DNA from: Pseudomonas saxonica
Lineage (GTDB): Bacteria > Pseudomonadota > Gammaproteobacteria > Pseudomonadales > Pseudomonadaceae
Direction: 5' to 3'
Assembly (NCBI RefSeq): GCF_007858365.1
Contig: NZ_VFIO01000001.1
Location: 930,001-994,000, forward strand
Length of the DNA stretch: 64,000 bases
The notes below the pieces were generated by a model. It was not told the origin of the DNA, made no database searches, and worked only from the letters and a program-made list of their open reading frames with translations. The translations under genes were made by a program, and so were the position numbers. Shown here one piece after another: positions 37,450 to 46,976 of the stretch; the first letter of the stretch is position 1, and each line of letters opens with the position of its first letter.

Positions 37450-38117
37450 TGAAACGCGCACTTACCGTCAATCTCGCGGACGAAGACATATGCTTGCTGG
37501 CAGAAAAAGCCCTGTACTGGCCGCGTCACAGGGCACTGCTGATCGCCGACGCACACTTCGGCAAGGCGGCCGCTTATCGACGTTTTGGTCAACCGGTCCC
37601 TGTCGGTACCACTCAAACCAACTTAGACGTACTTGATCAGCTTCTGGCCGAGTATGACTGCCAGCAGATCATCTTTTTGGGGGATTTCTTACACGCCAAA
37701 GAGTCTCACGCGCCTCGCACACTGGCTTTGCTTGAACAATGGCGAGCACGACACGCTGAATTGAAGTTGACACTGATTCGCGGCAATCACGATTTACGCG
37801 CGGGCGATCCACCTGCGCAACTGCGCATAGAAGTCGTGGCAGAACCGCTACTGATGGCGCCTTTTGCCTTGCAACACGAGCCGGTGCCGCACCCGACCCA
37901 TCACGTGCTGGCCGGGCATGTACACCCTACTTATCGACTGCAGGGCAGAGGCCGGCAAAGTGTGCGCGCCCCCTGCTTCAGCCTGGGTGAGCGCATTAGC
38001 TTGTTACCGGCTTTTGGTGCTTTCACAGGCGGGATGAATATCGACGCTGGCGCCAGCAACCATCGTATTTATCTGGTTGCAGACGGGGCCGTATGGCCAC
38101 TGACCACATTCGTCTGA
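37446..38117 (+). CDS. pdeM: Ligase-associated DNA damage response endonuclease PdeM
   Basis: 223-residue calcineurin-like metallophosphoesterase. Metal motifs are in order: IADAHFG (DxH), FLGDFLHA (GD), IRGNHDL (GNHD) and LAGHVHP (GHxH). It is the fourth member of the ligase-associated cassette. Its stop at 38115-38117 abuts the stop of the convergent small gene. Confidence 0.92.
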   Translation: MMKRALTVNLADEDICLLAEKALYWPRHRALLIADAHFGKAAAYRRFGQPVPVGTTQTNLDVLDQLLAEYDCQQIIFLGDFLHAKESHAPRTLALLEQWRARHAELKLTLIRGNHDLRAGDPPAQLRIEVVAEPLLMAPFALQHEPVPHPTHHVLAGHVHPTYRLQGRGRQSVRAPCFSLGERISLLPAFGAFTGGMNIDAGASNHRIYLVADGAVWPLTTFV

Positions 38118-38318
38118 TTACGCCACGGGAGCGGGTGGTGGCTCGTCAGGAATGGTCGGTACGCCGGGCTCAGTGGGCTGCGGGGTGTCCGGATCAGGCT
38201 GGCCGGGAATACCACCGGCTTGCAGATGAGGCTGGGCGAGGAGTGACCACGCCAACAGCCCAACCTGATTGGGCTCAAGGCTTGCCAATTGGGCTTGGAT
38301 ACTCGGATCAATCTTCAT
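38118..38318 (-). CDS. Small Pro-rich hypothetical protein
   Basis: 66 residues. The N-terminal half (MKIDPSIQAQLASLEPNQVGLLAWSLLAQP) could form amphipathic helices. The C-terminal half is Pro-rich (PGQPDPDTPQPTEPGVPTIPDEPPP). The ribosome binding site CAGGAG lies 6 bp before the ATG, which supports real translation. No family is recognised. It is convergent with pdeM, stop to stop. Confidence 0.6.
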   Translation of the reverse strand: MKIDPSIQAQLASLEPNQVGLLAWSLLAQPHLQAGGIPGQPDPDTPQPTEPGVPTIPDEPPPAPVA

Positions 38319-38411
38319 AGGGCACTCCTGAGCGATAATCCGGCCCGCGGGGTGCGCAACCGGGAATACACTCAATAGAGTGCAAAATCGCTCAAGAATT
38401 CCCTAAGGTCA

Positions 38412-38978
38412 TCAGGTACGCGGCAAGGTGACGCCGCGCTGGCCCTGATACTTGCCGCCACGATCCTTGTAAGACACTTCACATTCTTCGTCGGATTCAA
38501 AGAACAGCATCTGCGCGACACCTTCATTGGCGTAGATCTTGGCCGGCAGCGTGGTCGTGTTGGAAAACTCCAGTGTTACGTGACCTTCCCATTCAGGCTC
38601 AAGCGGCGTGACGTTAACGATGATGCCGCACCGTGCATAGGTGCTTTTACCCAGACAGATGGTGAGCACGTTACGCGGGATGCGGAAGTACTCAACCGTG
38701 CGCGCCAGCGCAAAAGAGTTGGGCGGGATGATGCACACATCGCTCGTGACATCCACAAAGCTGCCGGCATCGAAGTTCTTCGGATCAACGGTTGCCGAGT
38801 TGATGTTGGTGAACACCTTGAATTCATTCGCGCAACGCACATCGTAGCCATAGCTCGATACGCCGTAGGAGATAAGACGGTTCTCACCCTCTTCACGCAC
38901 CTGCCGCTCGACGAAAGGTTCGATCATGCCGTGCTCTTGCGCCATGCGGCGAATCCACTTGTCTGGTTTGATGCTCAT
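38412..38978 (-). CDS. dcd: dCTP deaminase Dcd
   Basis: 188-residue homotrimeric enzyme that converts dCTP to dUTP, feeding dTMP synthesis. The motifs [13 protein letters not shown], the catalytic-region [10 protein letters not shown] and the Gly-rich [17 protein letters not shown] are all present at the expected spacing. It is a single-gene unit on the minus strand. The 353-bp region 38979-39331 upstream holds only its own promoter area and the cold-shock leader. Confidence 0.95.
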   Translation of the reverse strand: MSIKPDKWIRRMAQEHGMIEPFVERQVREEGENRLISYGVSSYGYDVRCANEFKVFTNINSATVDPKNFDAGSFVDVTSDVCIIPPNSFALARTVEYFRIPRNVLTICLGKSTYARCGIIVNVTPLEPEWEGHVTLEFSNTTTLPAKIYANEGVAQMLFFESDEECEVSYKDRGGKYQGQRGVTLPRT

Positions 38979-39151
38979 GGCGGGTGTCCTGAATAGCGAG
39001 GTAGAAAAATTCTGATCGGCATCTTACCGCCCCATAAGGCCCGGTTCAAAAATCTGGAAGAAAAATATTGAAAATAGCTTAAGAAGCCGTGAATACAGGG
39101 TGCAAGGGCAACCGCCAGTCACGTTTTTAGAGAAACCTTCGCAAAGACCCT

Positions 39152-39179
39152 TTGCACGTTTGGAAAAAAGCGTTAAGGT
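39152..39179 (+). promoter_or_regulatory. Sigma-70-type promoter of the cold-shock gene
   Basis: -35 TTGCAC (39152-39157), 16-bp spacer, -10 TAAGGT (39174-39179). Transcription from about 39186 would give a 5' leader of about 145 nt, typical of cold-shock mRNAs whose leaders refold with temperature. Confidence 0.45.
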
Positions 39180-39331
39180 GGCGCCACTGTGTTGCTTGTG
39201 TCACTGAGAATCTCTACACGATATGTTGAATTTCGATCCAACCATCTCCAAGAATTTTTCCTGCTCTTTGCACTCAGTCTCGGCCAGGGCTTTTCCTGCG
39301 TCGCAGTTATCTTTGTTCAAGGAGTTACACC

Positions 39332-39541
39332 ATGTCTAATCGCCAAACTGGTACCGTTAAGTGGTTCAACGATGAAAAAGGCTTCGGCTTCATCACTCCA
39401 CAATCCGGTGACGACCTGTTTGTTCACTTCAAAGCAATCCAATCCGACGGCTTCAAAAGCCTGAAAGAAGGCCAACAGGTTTCTTTCATCGCTACTCGCG
39501 GTCAGAAAGGCATGCAAGCTGAGGAAGTTCAAGTTATCTAA
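39332..39541 (+). CDS. Cold-shock protein, CspA/CapB family
   Basis: 69-residue single cold-shock domain with RNP1 KGFGFI and RNP2 LFVHF. It binds single-stranded RNA/DNA and melts mRNA structure in the cold. It begins [21 protein letters not shown], almost the same as the Pseudomonas CapB/CspA group. The strong AAGGAG ribosome binding site and codon use fit high expression. It is followed by a strong terminator. Confidence 0.95.
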   Translation: MSNRQTGTVKWFNDEKGFGFITPQSGDDLFVHFKAIQSDGFKSLKEGQQVSFIATRGQKGMQAEEVQVI

Positions 39542-39557
39542 CTTGTACTGATCCAGT

Positions 39558-39590
39558 AAAAAACCCCGCCCTCAAAAGCGGGGTTTTTTT
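39558..39590. terminator. Rho-independent terminator of the cold-shock gene
   Basis: CCCCGC / GCGGGG stem (39564-39569, 39578-39583) extended by an A-run and a seven-base T-run; works in both directions. Confidence 0.9.
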
Positions 39591-39610
39591 ATGCCTGCAG
39601 AAAATGAAAC

Positions 39611-39675
39611 CGCGGGCTACAGGTGGCATCGGGAGCAAGCCCGCTCCTACAAGGTCCTATTAGAACCCTGTAGGA
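39611..39675. repeat. REP-type repeat
   Basis: Contains the common Pseudomonas REP words GGGAGCAAGCCCGCTCCTAC (minus strand: GTAGGAGCGGGCTTGCTCCC) and CCTGTAGGAACTG nearby in opposite orientation. It lies between the cold-shock terminator and the apbC stop. Confidence 0.7.
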
Positions 39676-39688
39676 ACTGACAATCAGA

Positions 39689-40783
39689 TCAATCGTCGCT
39701 GGCGGTAATCGTCGGCATCGCTTGCGAAGTCGCTTCGCTCAGAACGATGCGAGCACCCACGTGGCGAGCCAGTTCCTGATAGATCAGAGCGATCGGGCTC
39801 TCCGGATCGGCGATGGCCGTTGGCTTGCCACGGTCGGCCTGTTCGCGAATGTCCATGGACAACGGCAGCGACGCCAGCACTTCAACACCGTACTGAGTCG
39901 CCAGCTTCTCGCCACCACCCTCACCAAACAAATGCTCGGCATGACCGCAATTAGAGCAAATATGCACAGCCATATTTTCCACTACGCCCAATACCGGAAT
40001 GTTCACCTTGCGGAACATCTCGACACCTTTGCGCGCGTCCAGCAACGCCAGATCCTGCGGCGTGGTCACAATGACCGACCCCGTCACCGGAACTTTCTGC
40101 GCCAGCGTCAGCTGAATGTCACCCGTGCCGGGAGGCATATCGATAACCAGATAGTCCAGATCATTCCAGGCCGTCTGCGTCACTAATTGCAACAGTGCAC
40201 CGGACACCATCGGGCCACGCCACACCATCGGGGTGTTGTCGTCGGTCAGAAATGCCATGGACATCACTTCAACACCGTGAGCTTCAATGGGCACAAACCA
40301 CTTTTGATCACGAATCTGAGGGCGCGTGCCTTCTGGGATACCAAACATCACACCCTGACTCGGCCCGTAGATATCTGCATCCAGTATCCCGACCCGGGCC
40401 CCTTCACGCGCCAATGCCAACGCCAGGTTGGCGGCTGTGGTCGATTTTCCTACTCCGCCTTTGCCGGAAGCGACAGCCACAATGTTCTTCACATTGGCCA
40501 GGCCGGGAATCTGTGCTTGCGCCTTATGCGCGGCAATCACACAGCTAACCTCGACCTTGGCAGAGGAAACACCGTCAAGATTGCTGATGGCCATTTGCAG
40601 CATTTGCGCCCAACCGTTCTTGAACAGGCCTGCGGCATAGCCCAGCTCAAGCTGAACACTGACGTGCTCGCCCTGAACCTCGATGTTGCGCACGCAGCCC
40701 GCACTGACGGGGTCCTGATTCAAATAAGGGTCGGTGTATTGGCGAAGGACGGCTTCCACCGCCGCGCGATTCACTGCGCTCAT
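39689..40783 (-). CDS. apbC: Fe-S cluster carrier ATPase ApbC (Mrp)
   Basis: 364 residues. The N-terminal ~95 residues form a DUF59/MIP18-like domain. The P-loop ATPase has the deviant Walker A GKGGVGKST and, near the C-terminus, the cluster-binding CSNC in HICSNCGHAEHLFGEGGG. It carries [4Fe-4S] clusters to target proteins. The ATG at 40781-40783 with GGGAG upstream is preferred over a longer reading. It is divergent from metG, as in many gammaproteobacteria. Confidence 0.93.
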   Translation of the reverse strand: MSAVNRAAVEAVLRQYTDPYLNQDPVSAGCVRNIEVQGEHVSVQLELGYAAGLFKNGWAQMLQMAISNLDGVSSAKVEVSCVIAAHKAQAQIPGLANVKNIVAVASGKGGVGKSTTAANLALALAREGARVGILDADIYGPSQGVMFGIPEGTRPQIRDQKWFVPIEAHGVEVMSMAFLTDDNTPMVWRGPMVSGALLQLVTQTAWNDLDYLVIDMPPGTGDIQLTLAQKVPVTGSVIVTTPQDLALLDARKGVEMFRKVNIPVLGVVENMAVHICSNCGHAEHLFGEGGGEKLATQYGVEVLASLPLSMDIREQADRGKPTAIADPESPIALIYQELARHVGARIVLSEATSQAMPTITASDD

Positions 40784-40953
40784 GGGCAACTCCCGAAAGA
40801 CTGAGTAAAAACAGGCCGCTATCGTACCTGTAAAAAAGCACCCTAAACACAATCTAAAACACCGTAATCACCCAGATAGTCGCCCACGGGGTGAAATAAA
40901 TTGCCCGGCGCTTTATAGTGGCCGACCACCGTCTCATCAAGTAGCCGAGCCCC

Positions 40954-43005
40954 ATGTCCGAGCCACGCAAGATCCTCGTCACCAGCGCCCTGCCCTATGC
41001 CAATGGTTCAATCCATCTTGGCCATATGCTTGAGTACATCCAGACCGATATGTGGGTGCGCTTCCAGAAGCATCGCGGTAATCAATGCACCTATGTCTGC
41101 GCAGACGACGCCCACGGCTCGGCAATCATGTTGCGAGCCGAGAAAGAAGGCATCACCCCCGAGCAACTGATCGCCAACGTGCAGGCTGAACATAGCGCCG
41201 ACTTTGCAGAGTTCCTCGTCGACTTCGATAATTTCCATTCGACCCACGCCGAAGAAAACCGTGAGCTGTCGAGTGCGATTTACATCAAATTGCGTGAGGC
41301 TGGCCATATCGCCACCCGTTCGATCACCCAGTATTTCGACCCGGAAAAGAAAATGTTCCTGGCCGATCGCTTCATCAAGGGCACTTGCCCGAAATGCGGC
41401 GCGGAAGATCAGTACGGCGACAACTGTGAAAAATGTGGTGCCACCTATGCCCCGACTGACCTGAAAAATCCCAAGTCAGCGATTTCGGGTGCCACGCCAG
41501 TCCTTAAAGACTCCGAACACTTCTTCTTCAAGCTGCCTGACTTCGACGCCATGCTGAAAAGCTGGACCCGCAGCGGCGCTTTGCAAGATGCCGTGGCCAA
41601 CAAGATCGCCGAATGGCTTGATGCAGGCTTGCAGCAGTGGGATATTTCCCGCGATGCACCCTACTTCGGCTTCGAGATCCCGGACGCGCCTGGCAAGTAT
41701 TTCTATGTCTGGCTAGACGCTCCGATCGGCTACATGGCCAGCTTCAAAAACCTCTGCGCCCGCCGTCCGGAGCTGGACTTCGACGCCTACTGGGCCAAGG
41801 ATTCCACCGCCGAGCTGTACCATTTCATCGGCAAAGACATCGTAAACTTCCACGCGCTGTTCTGGCCCGCCATGCTTGAAGGCGCAGGCTATCGCAAGCC
41901 AACTGCAATCAACGTGCACGGCTACCTGACCGTCAACGGTCAGAAGATGTCCAAATCACGCGGCACCTTCATCAAGGCCCGCACGTATCTGGACCACCTG
42001 TCGCCGGAATACCTGCGTTACTACTACGCCTCCAAACTGGGTCGTGGCGTCGATGACCTTGACCTGAACCTTGAAGACTTCGTACAGAAGGTCAACTCGG
42101 ATCTGGTCGGCAAAGTAGTCAACATTGCCAGTCGTTGTGCAGGCTTCATTCAAAAAGGTAACGCCGGCATCCTGATTGAAGGCAATGCAGCTCCTGAGCT
42201 GACCGACGCTTTTCTAGAGGCCGCACCGAGCATTGCCGAAGCCTATGAAGCTCGCGATTTTGCCCGCGCCATGCGTGAAATCATGGGCCTGGCCGATCGC
42301 GCCAACGCCTGGATTGCTGACAAGGCACCGTGGGCAATGGCCAAGGTGGAAGGCAAGCAGGATGAAGTTCAAGCCGTGTGCGCGCTGGGCATCAACCTGT
42401 TCCGCCAACTCATCATCTTCCTCAAGCCGGTCTTGCCAGTGCTTGCCGCCGATGCAGAAGCCTTCCTGAACGTCGAACCGCTGACGTGGGATGATCACCG
42501 CGTCTTGCTGGCCAACCATCAGTTGAATGCATTCAAACCATTGATGACCCGTATTGACCCGGTAAAAGTACAAGCCATGACCGACGCCTCCAAAGAAGAC
42601 CTGGCAGCCAGCCAGACGGATACTGGCGCTCAACCACCGCAAGGCAACGGCGAGCTGGTTAAAGAGCCGTTGGCAGCTGAAATCGACTTCGATGCTTTTG
42701 CCGCTGTCGACCTGCGTGTCGCCTTGATTGTTAAAGCCGAAGCGGTAGAGGGCGCTGACAAATTGCTGCGCCTGACGCTGGATATCGGTGACGAGCAACG
42801 CAACGTATTCTCTGGTATCAAAAGCGCTTACCCGAATCCGGCTGAGCTGGAAGGCCGTCTCACCATGATGATTGCCAACTTGAAGCCGCGTAAAATGCGT
42901 TTTGGTATTTCAGAGGGCATGGTGATGGCTGCCGGCCCGGGCGGTGAAGAAATTTACCTGCTAAGCCCGGACAGCGGCGCCAAGCCGGGTCAACGAATCA
43001 AGTAA
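40954..43005 (+). CDS. metG: Methionyl-tRNA synthetase MetG
   Basis: 683 residues. Charges tRNA-Met, including initiator tRNA. Class I motifs: HLGH in [19 protein letters not shown] and [10 protein letters not shown] zinc knuckle ([18 protein letters not shown]) is in the connective peptide. The C-terminal ~110 residues are the EMAP/Trbp-like tRNA-binding and dimerisation domain ([24 protein letters not shown]). The long form is normal for Pseudomonas. Confidence 0.97.
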   Translation: MSEPRKILVTSALPYANGSIHLGHMLEYIQTDMWVRFQKHRGNQCTYVCADDAHGSAIMLRAEKEGITPEQLIANVQAEHSADFAEFLVDFDNFHSTHAEENRELSSAIYIKLREAGHIATRSITQYFDPEKKMFLADRFIKGTCPKCGAEDQYGDNCEKCGATYAPTDLKNPKSAISGATPVLKDSEHFFFKLPDFDAMLKSWTRSGALQDAVANKIAEWLDAGLQQWDISRDAPYFGFEIPDAPGKYFYVWLDAPIGYMASFKNLCARRPELDFDAYWAKDSTAELYHFIGKDIVNFHALFWPAMLEGAGYRKPTAINVHGYLTVNGQKMSKSRGTFIKARTYLDHLSPEYLRYYYASKLGRGVDDLDLNLEDFVQKVNSDLVGKVVNIASRCAGFIQKGNAGILIEGNAAPELTDAFLEAAPSIAEAYEARDFARAMREIMGLADRANAWIADKAPWAMAKVEGKQDEVQAVCALGINLFRQLIIFLKPVLPVLAADAEAFLNVEPLTWDDHRVLLANHQLNAFKPLMTRIDPVKVQAMTDASKEDLAASQTDTGAQPPQGNGELVKEPLAAEIDFDAFAAVDLRVALIVKAEAVEGADKLLRLTLDIGDEQRNVFSGIKSAYPNPAELEGRLTMMIANLKPRKMRFGISEGMVMAAGPGGEEIYLLSPDSGAKPGQRIK

Positions 43006-43015
43006 AGCTTCAAAA

Positions 43016-43045
43016 TCCGCTAACAGCTCACCAGCTGTTAGCGGA
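43016..43045 (+). terminator. Hairpin after metG
   Basis: Perfect 13-bp stem TCCGCTAACAGCT / AGCTGTTAGCGGA with loop CACC, 11 bp past the stop. The T-tract is weak (CATTCATCC), so it may act mainly as a 3' stabiliser. Confidence 0.6.
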
Positions 43046-43214
43046 CATTCATCCTTTATCTGCTTATGATCTTCCCGCCTGCTCAGTTCTGCTCGTTCGC
43101 CTTTACCGACCATGACAGACCTGACATTGATATTTGATCACCCCACCCTAATTAATCACTGCGCACAATGAGTGCCGCCGAGGTGCGACCCACTGTCGCT
43201 GGACTGATCACGCC

Positions 43215-44210
43215 ATGAGTCTGATTCAACAAATTGATGCCTTGCTACCGCAAACCCAATGCGGAAAATGCGGACACCCTGGCTGCAAACCGTATGCAAA
43301 GGGTATTGCCCAAGGCGAAGCAATCAACAAATGCCCGCCCGGAGGCACCGAAACAATCGCTGCCTTGGCGAATTTGTTGAGCATTCCCGTGATCGCACTG
43401 GACACTGAACGCGGTAACGCCCCCGCACAAGTGGCTTACATTCGCGAAGCAGAATGCATTGGTTGCACAAAGTGCATACAAGCTTGCCCGGTCGATGCAA
43501 TTCTCGGTGCCGCCAAGCTAATGCACACCGTGATTGTGGACGAATGCACAGGATGCGATCTATGTGTCGCCCCCTGCCCGGTGGATTGCATTGAAATGCG
43601 GCCACTACCTGCCAATGTCACACCCATTGTCAGCGGCTTTGCTTACGAATCAGAAGACCTGACAGCACGCCTGCAAAAGCGAGCCCACGCTCGCATCCGC
43701 CATGAGCACCGTGAGGAGCGCCTTCAACGCGAAGAACAGCACCGACAGGCAGAACGGCTGGCACGCCTCCAGCGCTCGCCTACACCCGCTCAAACCCCTG
43801 AACTACTTGCAAGGGAGACAAGTGCCGCTGCGAACCCAAATGAAGCGGCACTGAAAAAGGCCAAGGTGTCGCTCGCAATGGCACGCGCACAACTGAATAA
43901 ATCACTGAAGGCATTCGGCCACCCGCCAACGGCCTCCCAACAAGCCCAGTTGGTCTCGCTCCAGCAGCAATTTGAATTGGCAGAGCGCGCACTGGCTCGA
44001 CTGGAAACAGGAGCCGAGATCTCGACACCCGCTCCTGTCGCCAATACTGCAGAACTCAAACGGGCAAAAATACAGCTCGCCATGCGTCGTGCCGACCTCA
44101 AAAAGGCCATCGCCCAAGAGCTTTCGAGCCCACAACTGGGGCTGCTGGAGGAAGCAGTAAGGCTGGCAGAATCCACCCTGACTGCTTTGGAGCCAGACAA
44201 AATCCAATAG
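43215..44210 (+). CDS. rsxB: RsxB/RnfB-like ferredoxin, orphan and soluble
   Basis: 331 residues. The N-terminus has a [4Fe-4S] motif (C16, C19, C24, C40). Two ferredoxin motifs follow: [16 protein letters not shown] and [16 protein letters not shown]. Normal RnfB begins with a membrane anchor of about 25 residues; here the protein starts directly at [20 protein letters not shown], without it. The C-terminal half (about 155-331) is charged and helical and holds two copies of a K-A-K-(I/V)-x-L-A-M-x-R-A motif. The other rnf/rsx subunits are absent; nth, which normally closes the operon, follows directly. Confidence 0.85.
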   Translation: MSLIQQIDALLPQTQCGKCGHPGCKPYAKGIAQGEAINKCPPGGTETIAALANLLSIPVIALDTERGNAPAQVAYIREAECIGCTKCIQACPVDAILGAAKLMHTVIVDECTGCDLCVAPCPVDCIEMRPLPANVTPIVSGFAYESEDLTARLQKRAHARIRHEHREERLQREEQHRQAERLARLQRSPTPAQTPELLARETSAAANPNEAALKKAKVSLAMARAQLNKSLKAFGHPPTASQQAQLVSLQQQFELAERALARLETGAEISTPAPVANTAELKRAKIQLAMRRADLKKAIAQELSSPQLGLLEEAVRLAESTLTALEPDKIQ

Positions 44211-44273
44211 TGCGTTGCACCCAATCAAGCTTTACTCGTTTATCGGACCGCCTCTCCAGGAAACGCTTTATCC

Positions 44274-44912
44274 ATGAATGCCGCCAAGCGCCTTGAAATA
44301 TTTCGCCGGTTTCACGAAGACAATCCCGAGCCCAAAACTGAGCTGGCCTATTCCTCTGCGTTCGAGCTTTTGATCGCCGTAATTTTGTCTGCTCAAGCCA
44401 CTGATGTGAGCGTGAACAAGGCAATGGCTAAATTGTTTCCAGTCGCGAATACACCAGAAGCCATCTACGCTCTGGGGGTTGAAGGACTGTCCGAGTACAT
44501 CAAGACGATTGGCCTGTACAACAGCAAGGCCAAGAACGTGATTGAAACTTGCCGCCTGCTAATTGAAAAGCATGGTGGTCAGGTGCCGCAAACCCGAGAG
44601 GAACTGGAAGCACTTCCAGGCGTAGGTCGTAAAACGGCAAACGTCGTGCTCAATACTGCTTTCAGGCAATTAACCATGGCCGTTGACACTCACATCTTCA
44701 GAGTGAGCAACCGAACCGGAATCGCACCGGGTAAAAACGTAGTGGAGGTCGAACAGAAGTTAATGAAATTTGTTCCCAAGCCCTACCTGATGGACGCACA
44801 TCACTGGTTGATCTTGCATGGCCGATACGTCTGCCAGGCAAGAAAACCACGCTGTGGCAGCTGCCGCATTGAGGACCTGTGTGATTACAAGGACAAAACC
44901 TCTGACGATTGA
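44274..44912 (+). CDS. nth: Endonuclease III Nth
   Basis: 212-residue DNA glycosylase/AP lyase removing oxidised pyrimidines in base excision repair. The HhH-GPD region contains the catalytic Lys in LPGVGRKTANVVL and the catalytic Asp in VDTHIFRVSNR. The C-terminal cluster motif C-x6-C-x2-C-x5-C is intact (CQARKPRCGSCRIEDLC). It follows rsxB by 63 bp. Confidence 0.96.
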   Translation: MNAAKRLEIFRRFHEDNPEPKTELAYSSAFELLIAVILSAQATDVSVNKAMAKLFPVANTPEAIYALGVEGLSEYIKTIGLYNSKAKNVIETCRLLIEKHGGQVPQTREELEALPGVGRKTANVVLNTAFRQLTMAVDTHIFRVSNRTGIAPGKNVVEVEQKLMKFVPKPYLMDAHHWLILHGRYVCQARKPRCGSCRIEDLCDYKDKTSDD

Positions 44913-44953
44913 GTGATAGTCATTTTATGGGTTGATCGATTGAGAAAATCTTT

Positions 44954-44982
44954 TTTACGCTTGAAGCGATTATCGCTATAAG
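44954..44982 (+). promoter_or_regulatory. Promoter with internal inverted repeat before the PA3496-like gene
   Basis: -35 TTTACG (44954-44959), 17-bp spacer, -10 TATAAG (44977-44982). Within the spacer lies a perfect inverted repeat AGCGAT-T-ATCGCT (44965-44977), well placed for a repressor. Confidence 0.5.
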
Positions 44983-45018
44983 AGGCGCCATTACACGTCT
45001 TAGCCTGGAGTGAACTGA

Positions 45019-45201
45019 ATGAGCACTGGCAAAGAAGAACTGGAAGTAGAAGAAGATTTTCCTGTCGTAGACCAGGATGAGGTTGTGGAACCCCCTGCGG
45101 AAGTCGCTAAAACCAACCTGGCAAAGCGCCGCACTATTGATGCGCTTTTGGCTGAAAAGCGTCTTCAGAAAGAGCTGGAAGATTACCCTTACGATCTATG
45201 A
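45019..45201 (+). CDS. PA3496-family small protein (putative envelope integrity)
   Basis: 60 residues, very acidic in the first half (GKEELEVEEDFPVVDQDEVVEPP) and basic-helical in the second (NLAKRRTIDALLAEKRLQKELEDYPYDL). It matches the P. aeruginosa PA3496 type in sequence and in position directly after nth. The name 'envelope integrity' comes from family annotation; no mechanism is shown. It has its own promoter and terminator. Confidence 0.85.
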   Translation: MSTGKEELEVEEDFPVVDQDEVVEPPAEVAKTNLAKRRTIDALLAEKRLQKELEDYPYDL

Positions 45202-45216
45202 GCTTAAGAAAAAATC

Positions 45217-45244
45217 AAAAGCCTCCTGAAGCGGAGGCTTTTTG
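45217..45244 (+). terminator. Rho-independent terminator after the PA3496-like gene
   Basis: GCCTCC / GGAGGC stem with loop TGAAGC, AAAA before and TTTTT after. Confidence 0.9.
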
Positions 45245-45288
45245 TGTTCAGCAAGGCAGAAGAATCCAGGCTTCAAGCCTGACTCTAA

Positions 45289-45915
45289 TCAGACCAACCC
45301 ATTACGCTGTGCAAGCTCAATGAGATCAACCAGCGAACGGGCATTAAGCTTCAATAAAAGGCGCGTTTTGTAGGTGCTGACGGTTTTGTTACTCAGAAAC
45401 ATTCCGTCTGCTATTTCTTTATTACTTTTACCTCTGGCCAACTGTTGTAGAACCATCATTTCCCGCCCTGAGAGGCGATTCACCATATCCGCTTCACTCG
45501 CATTGCCTAAACTTGAACGAACTGAGTGCAACGCTTGATTTGGAAAATAACTATATCCCGATAGCACAGCCTTAATTGCACTCAACAGTTCAGTTAAGTC
45601 CTGCTGTTTGCAAACATAGCCAGCGGCCCCTGCTTGCATGCAGCGCATGGAAAAATGACCCGGCGCCTGAGACGTCAACACCAACACCTTAATAGGCACA
45701 ACTGGTGTTGACAGGCGCGCAATGACTTCAAGCCCGTCAAGTTTCGGAATTCCAATATCCAAAATTACAATATCAGGCGCGTGTTCGCGCGCGAGTTGTA
45801 ATGCATCTACTCCATTATCCGTCTCTGCAACAACTTCGTAGCCATGTCGTTCCATAAGCATGCGTACAGCAAGACGAATGACAGGATGATCATCCACGAT
45901 CAGCACTTTATTCAT
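45289..45915 (-). CDS. LuxR-type response regulator (BvgA/RocA-like)
   Basis: 208 residues. A receiver domain (1-120) has the acidic pocket VDDHP, the phospho-acceptor Asp in DIVILDIGIPKLDG, and Thr/Lys positions in VLVLTSQ and YVCKQ. A C-terminal LuxR HTH follows (LSGREMMVLQQLARGKSNKEIADGMFLSNKTVSTYKTRLLLKL). It resembles the BvgA/RocA1/FimZ-like regulators. No sensor kinase is adjacent, so it is an orphan whose partner must lie elsewhere. The ATG at 45913-45915 gives the normal MNKVLIVDDHP start. Confidence 0.88.
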   Translation of the reverse strand: MNKVLIVDDHPVIRLAVRMLMERHGYEVVAETDNGVDALQLAREHAPDIVILDIGIPKLDGLEVIARLSTPVVPIKVLVLTSQAPGHFSMRCMQAGAAGYVCKQQDLTELLSAIKAVLSGYSYFPNQALHSVRSSLGNASEADMVNRLSGREMMVLQQLARGKSNKEIADGMFLSNKTVSTYKTRLLLKLNARSLVDLIELAQRNGLV

Positions 45916-46976
45916 GGGTAATTCCAATTTTTTCGCTGTTCGAATTTTAGAGCCAGCACAATAGCCTAGTCACAACACCCTGGGCATAGCACTCCCCCCC
46001 AAGCACCAACAGCCAAAGACATTTCCTACGGACAATCAAGATTTGCCCTACAAAAAAATCACTCATAAATATTAAGCTCTTGCTACATCCTCTCGCAAAA
46101 TGCTCAGCGTGCGAGCTCCCTATATGCAGGTCCATCTTCATATTTAAAAAGAAAATTCTAATGATGAGCGGTCTCCTCCTTATACCACTAACCGGAAATG
46201 CCCTGACTTGATTCCATCTGGTTTTATCCTTTTACAAATCTGCCTTCGTCATTAAAAACCAAATACGATATTCAAACAATAGCTCATCAACGTATCCATT
46301 CAACCTTAACCCTCCTTATTTTCTGATTAACACAGGATAAACAACACGACAAAAACAGCACAGGACAATTAAAAATCCGCCTACGAAAAAACCAATACAG
46401 AACACAACCAAGGCGATACTTTACCTTGGTAAAAATATGCTCACGCATCGAACTCCAGCGTTTCCAGCCCTCCCTGAAACGTCACCAACAACGTAGACAA
46501 AAAATGCTTCGCACGTTGAACATAAATACCTGCCACGCAGCACCTTTAACACTAACGCTCTAAAAACCCTAGCCTATTTTGTTATAAGAAATATTACCAA
46601 ACCAAACATAAAGATTAGGACTACAAGCAAATCAGAAAACACTTAATAACAAATACCTAGAGCGCACAACCCTATCACCTCGCCTACAAACCGGAAGAAA
46701 TACCTCTCAAGTTTTACTCAAAGATTTACCCTACTTAAAAAGTCAAAATAACCCACCTATCGAAACACCCATCCAAACTCCGATAAAAAACACCCCCCTA
46801 CTTAGCACATGATCGATCTGCATGATTTTTCCTTCAGTAAATAATCCACATCCCACTGAAACCCGAGCATCTATTTCCCTGTCTTGGCGCTACCCTTCAA
46901 ATATTATCACCCACCGCTCATGCCTATTACGCACCTCAATTACTCACCGGCCACACTATTAAATGCAGGTTTTAAA
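45916..46976. other. AT-rich region without a convincing gene
   Basis: About 1.06 kb between the response regulator and the two-TM protein gene. Base composition differs sharply from the rest: it is AT-rich, and the + strand is rich in A and C and very poor in G (for example 46330-46880). A 64-codon reading at 45947-46141 (-) has no family-like features or clear ribosome binding site. Minor hairpins are seen (ACCAAGG...CCTTGGT, 46407-46430). It looks like acquired or decayed DNA. Confidence 0.6.

Noticed and set aside
27819..38117. Ligase cassette as an NHEJ (Ku/LigD) or new defence system
   Set aside because: No Ku or polymerase domain; the four proteins match the known ligase-associated repair cassette.
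44965..44977. The AGCGAT/ATCGCT repeat as a terminator of nth
   Set aside because: Six-bp stem with a one-base loop cannot fold as a hairpin, and it lies within a promoter.
45947..46141. 64-codon reading on the minus strand upstream of the response regulator
   Set aside because: No family-like sequence or good ribosome binding site; it lies in AT-rich DNA where the regulator's promoter should be.
46407..46430. Hairpin ACCAAGG...CCTTGGT as a terminator or small RNA
   Set aside because: Short stem with a 10-nt loop, no T-run directly after it and no gene ending nearby.
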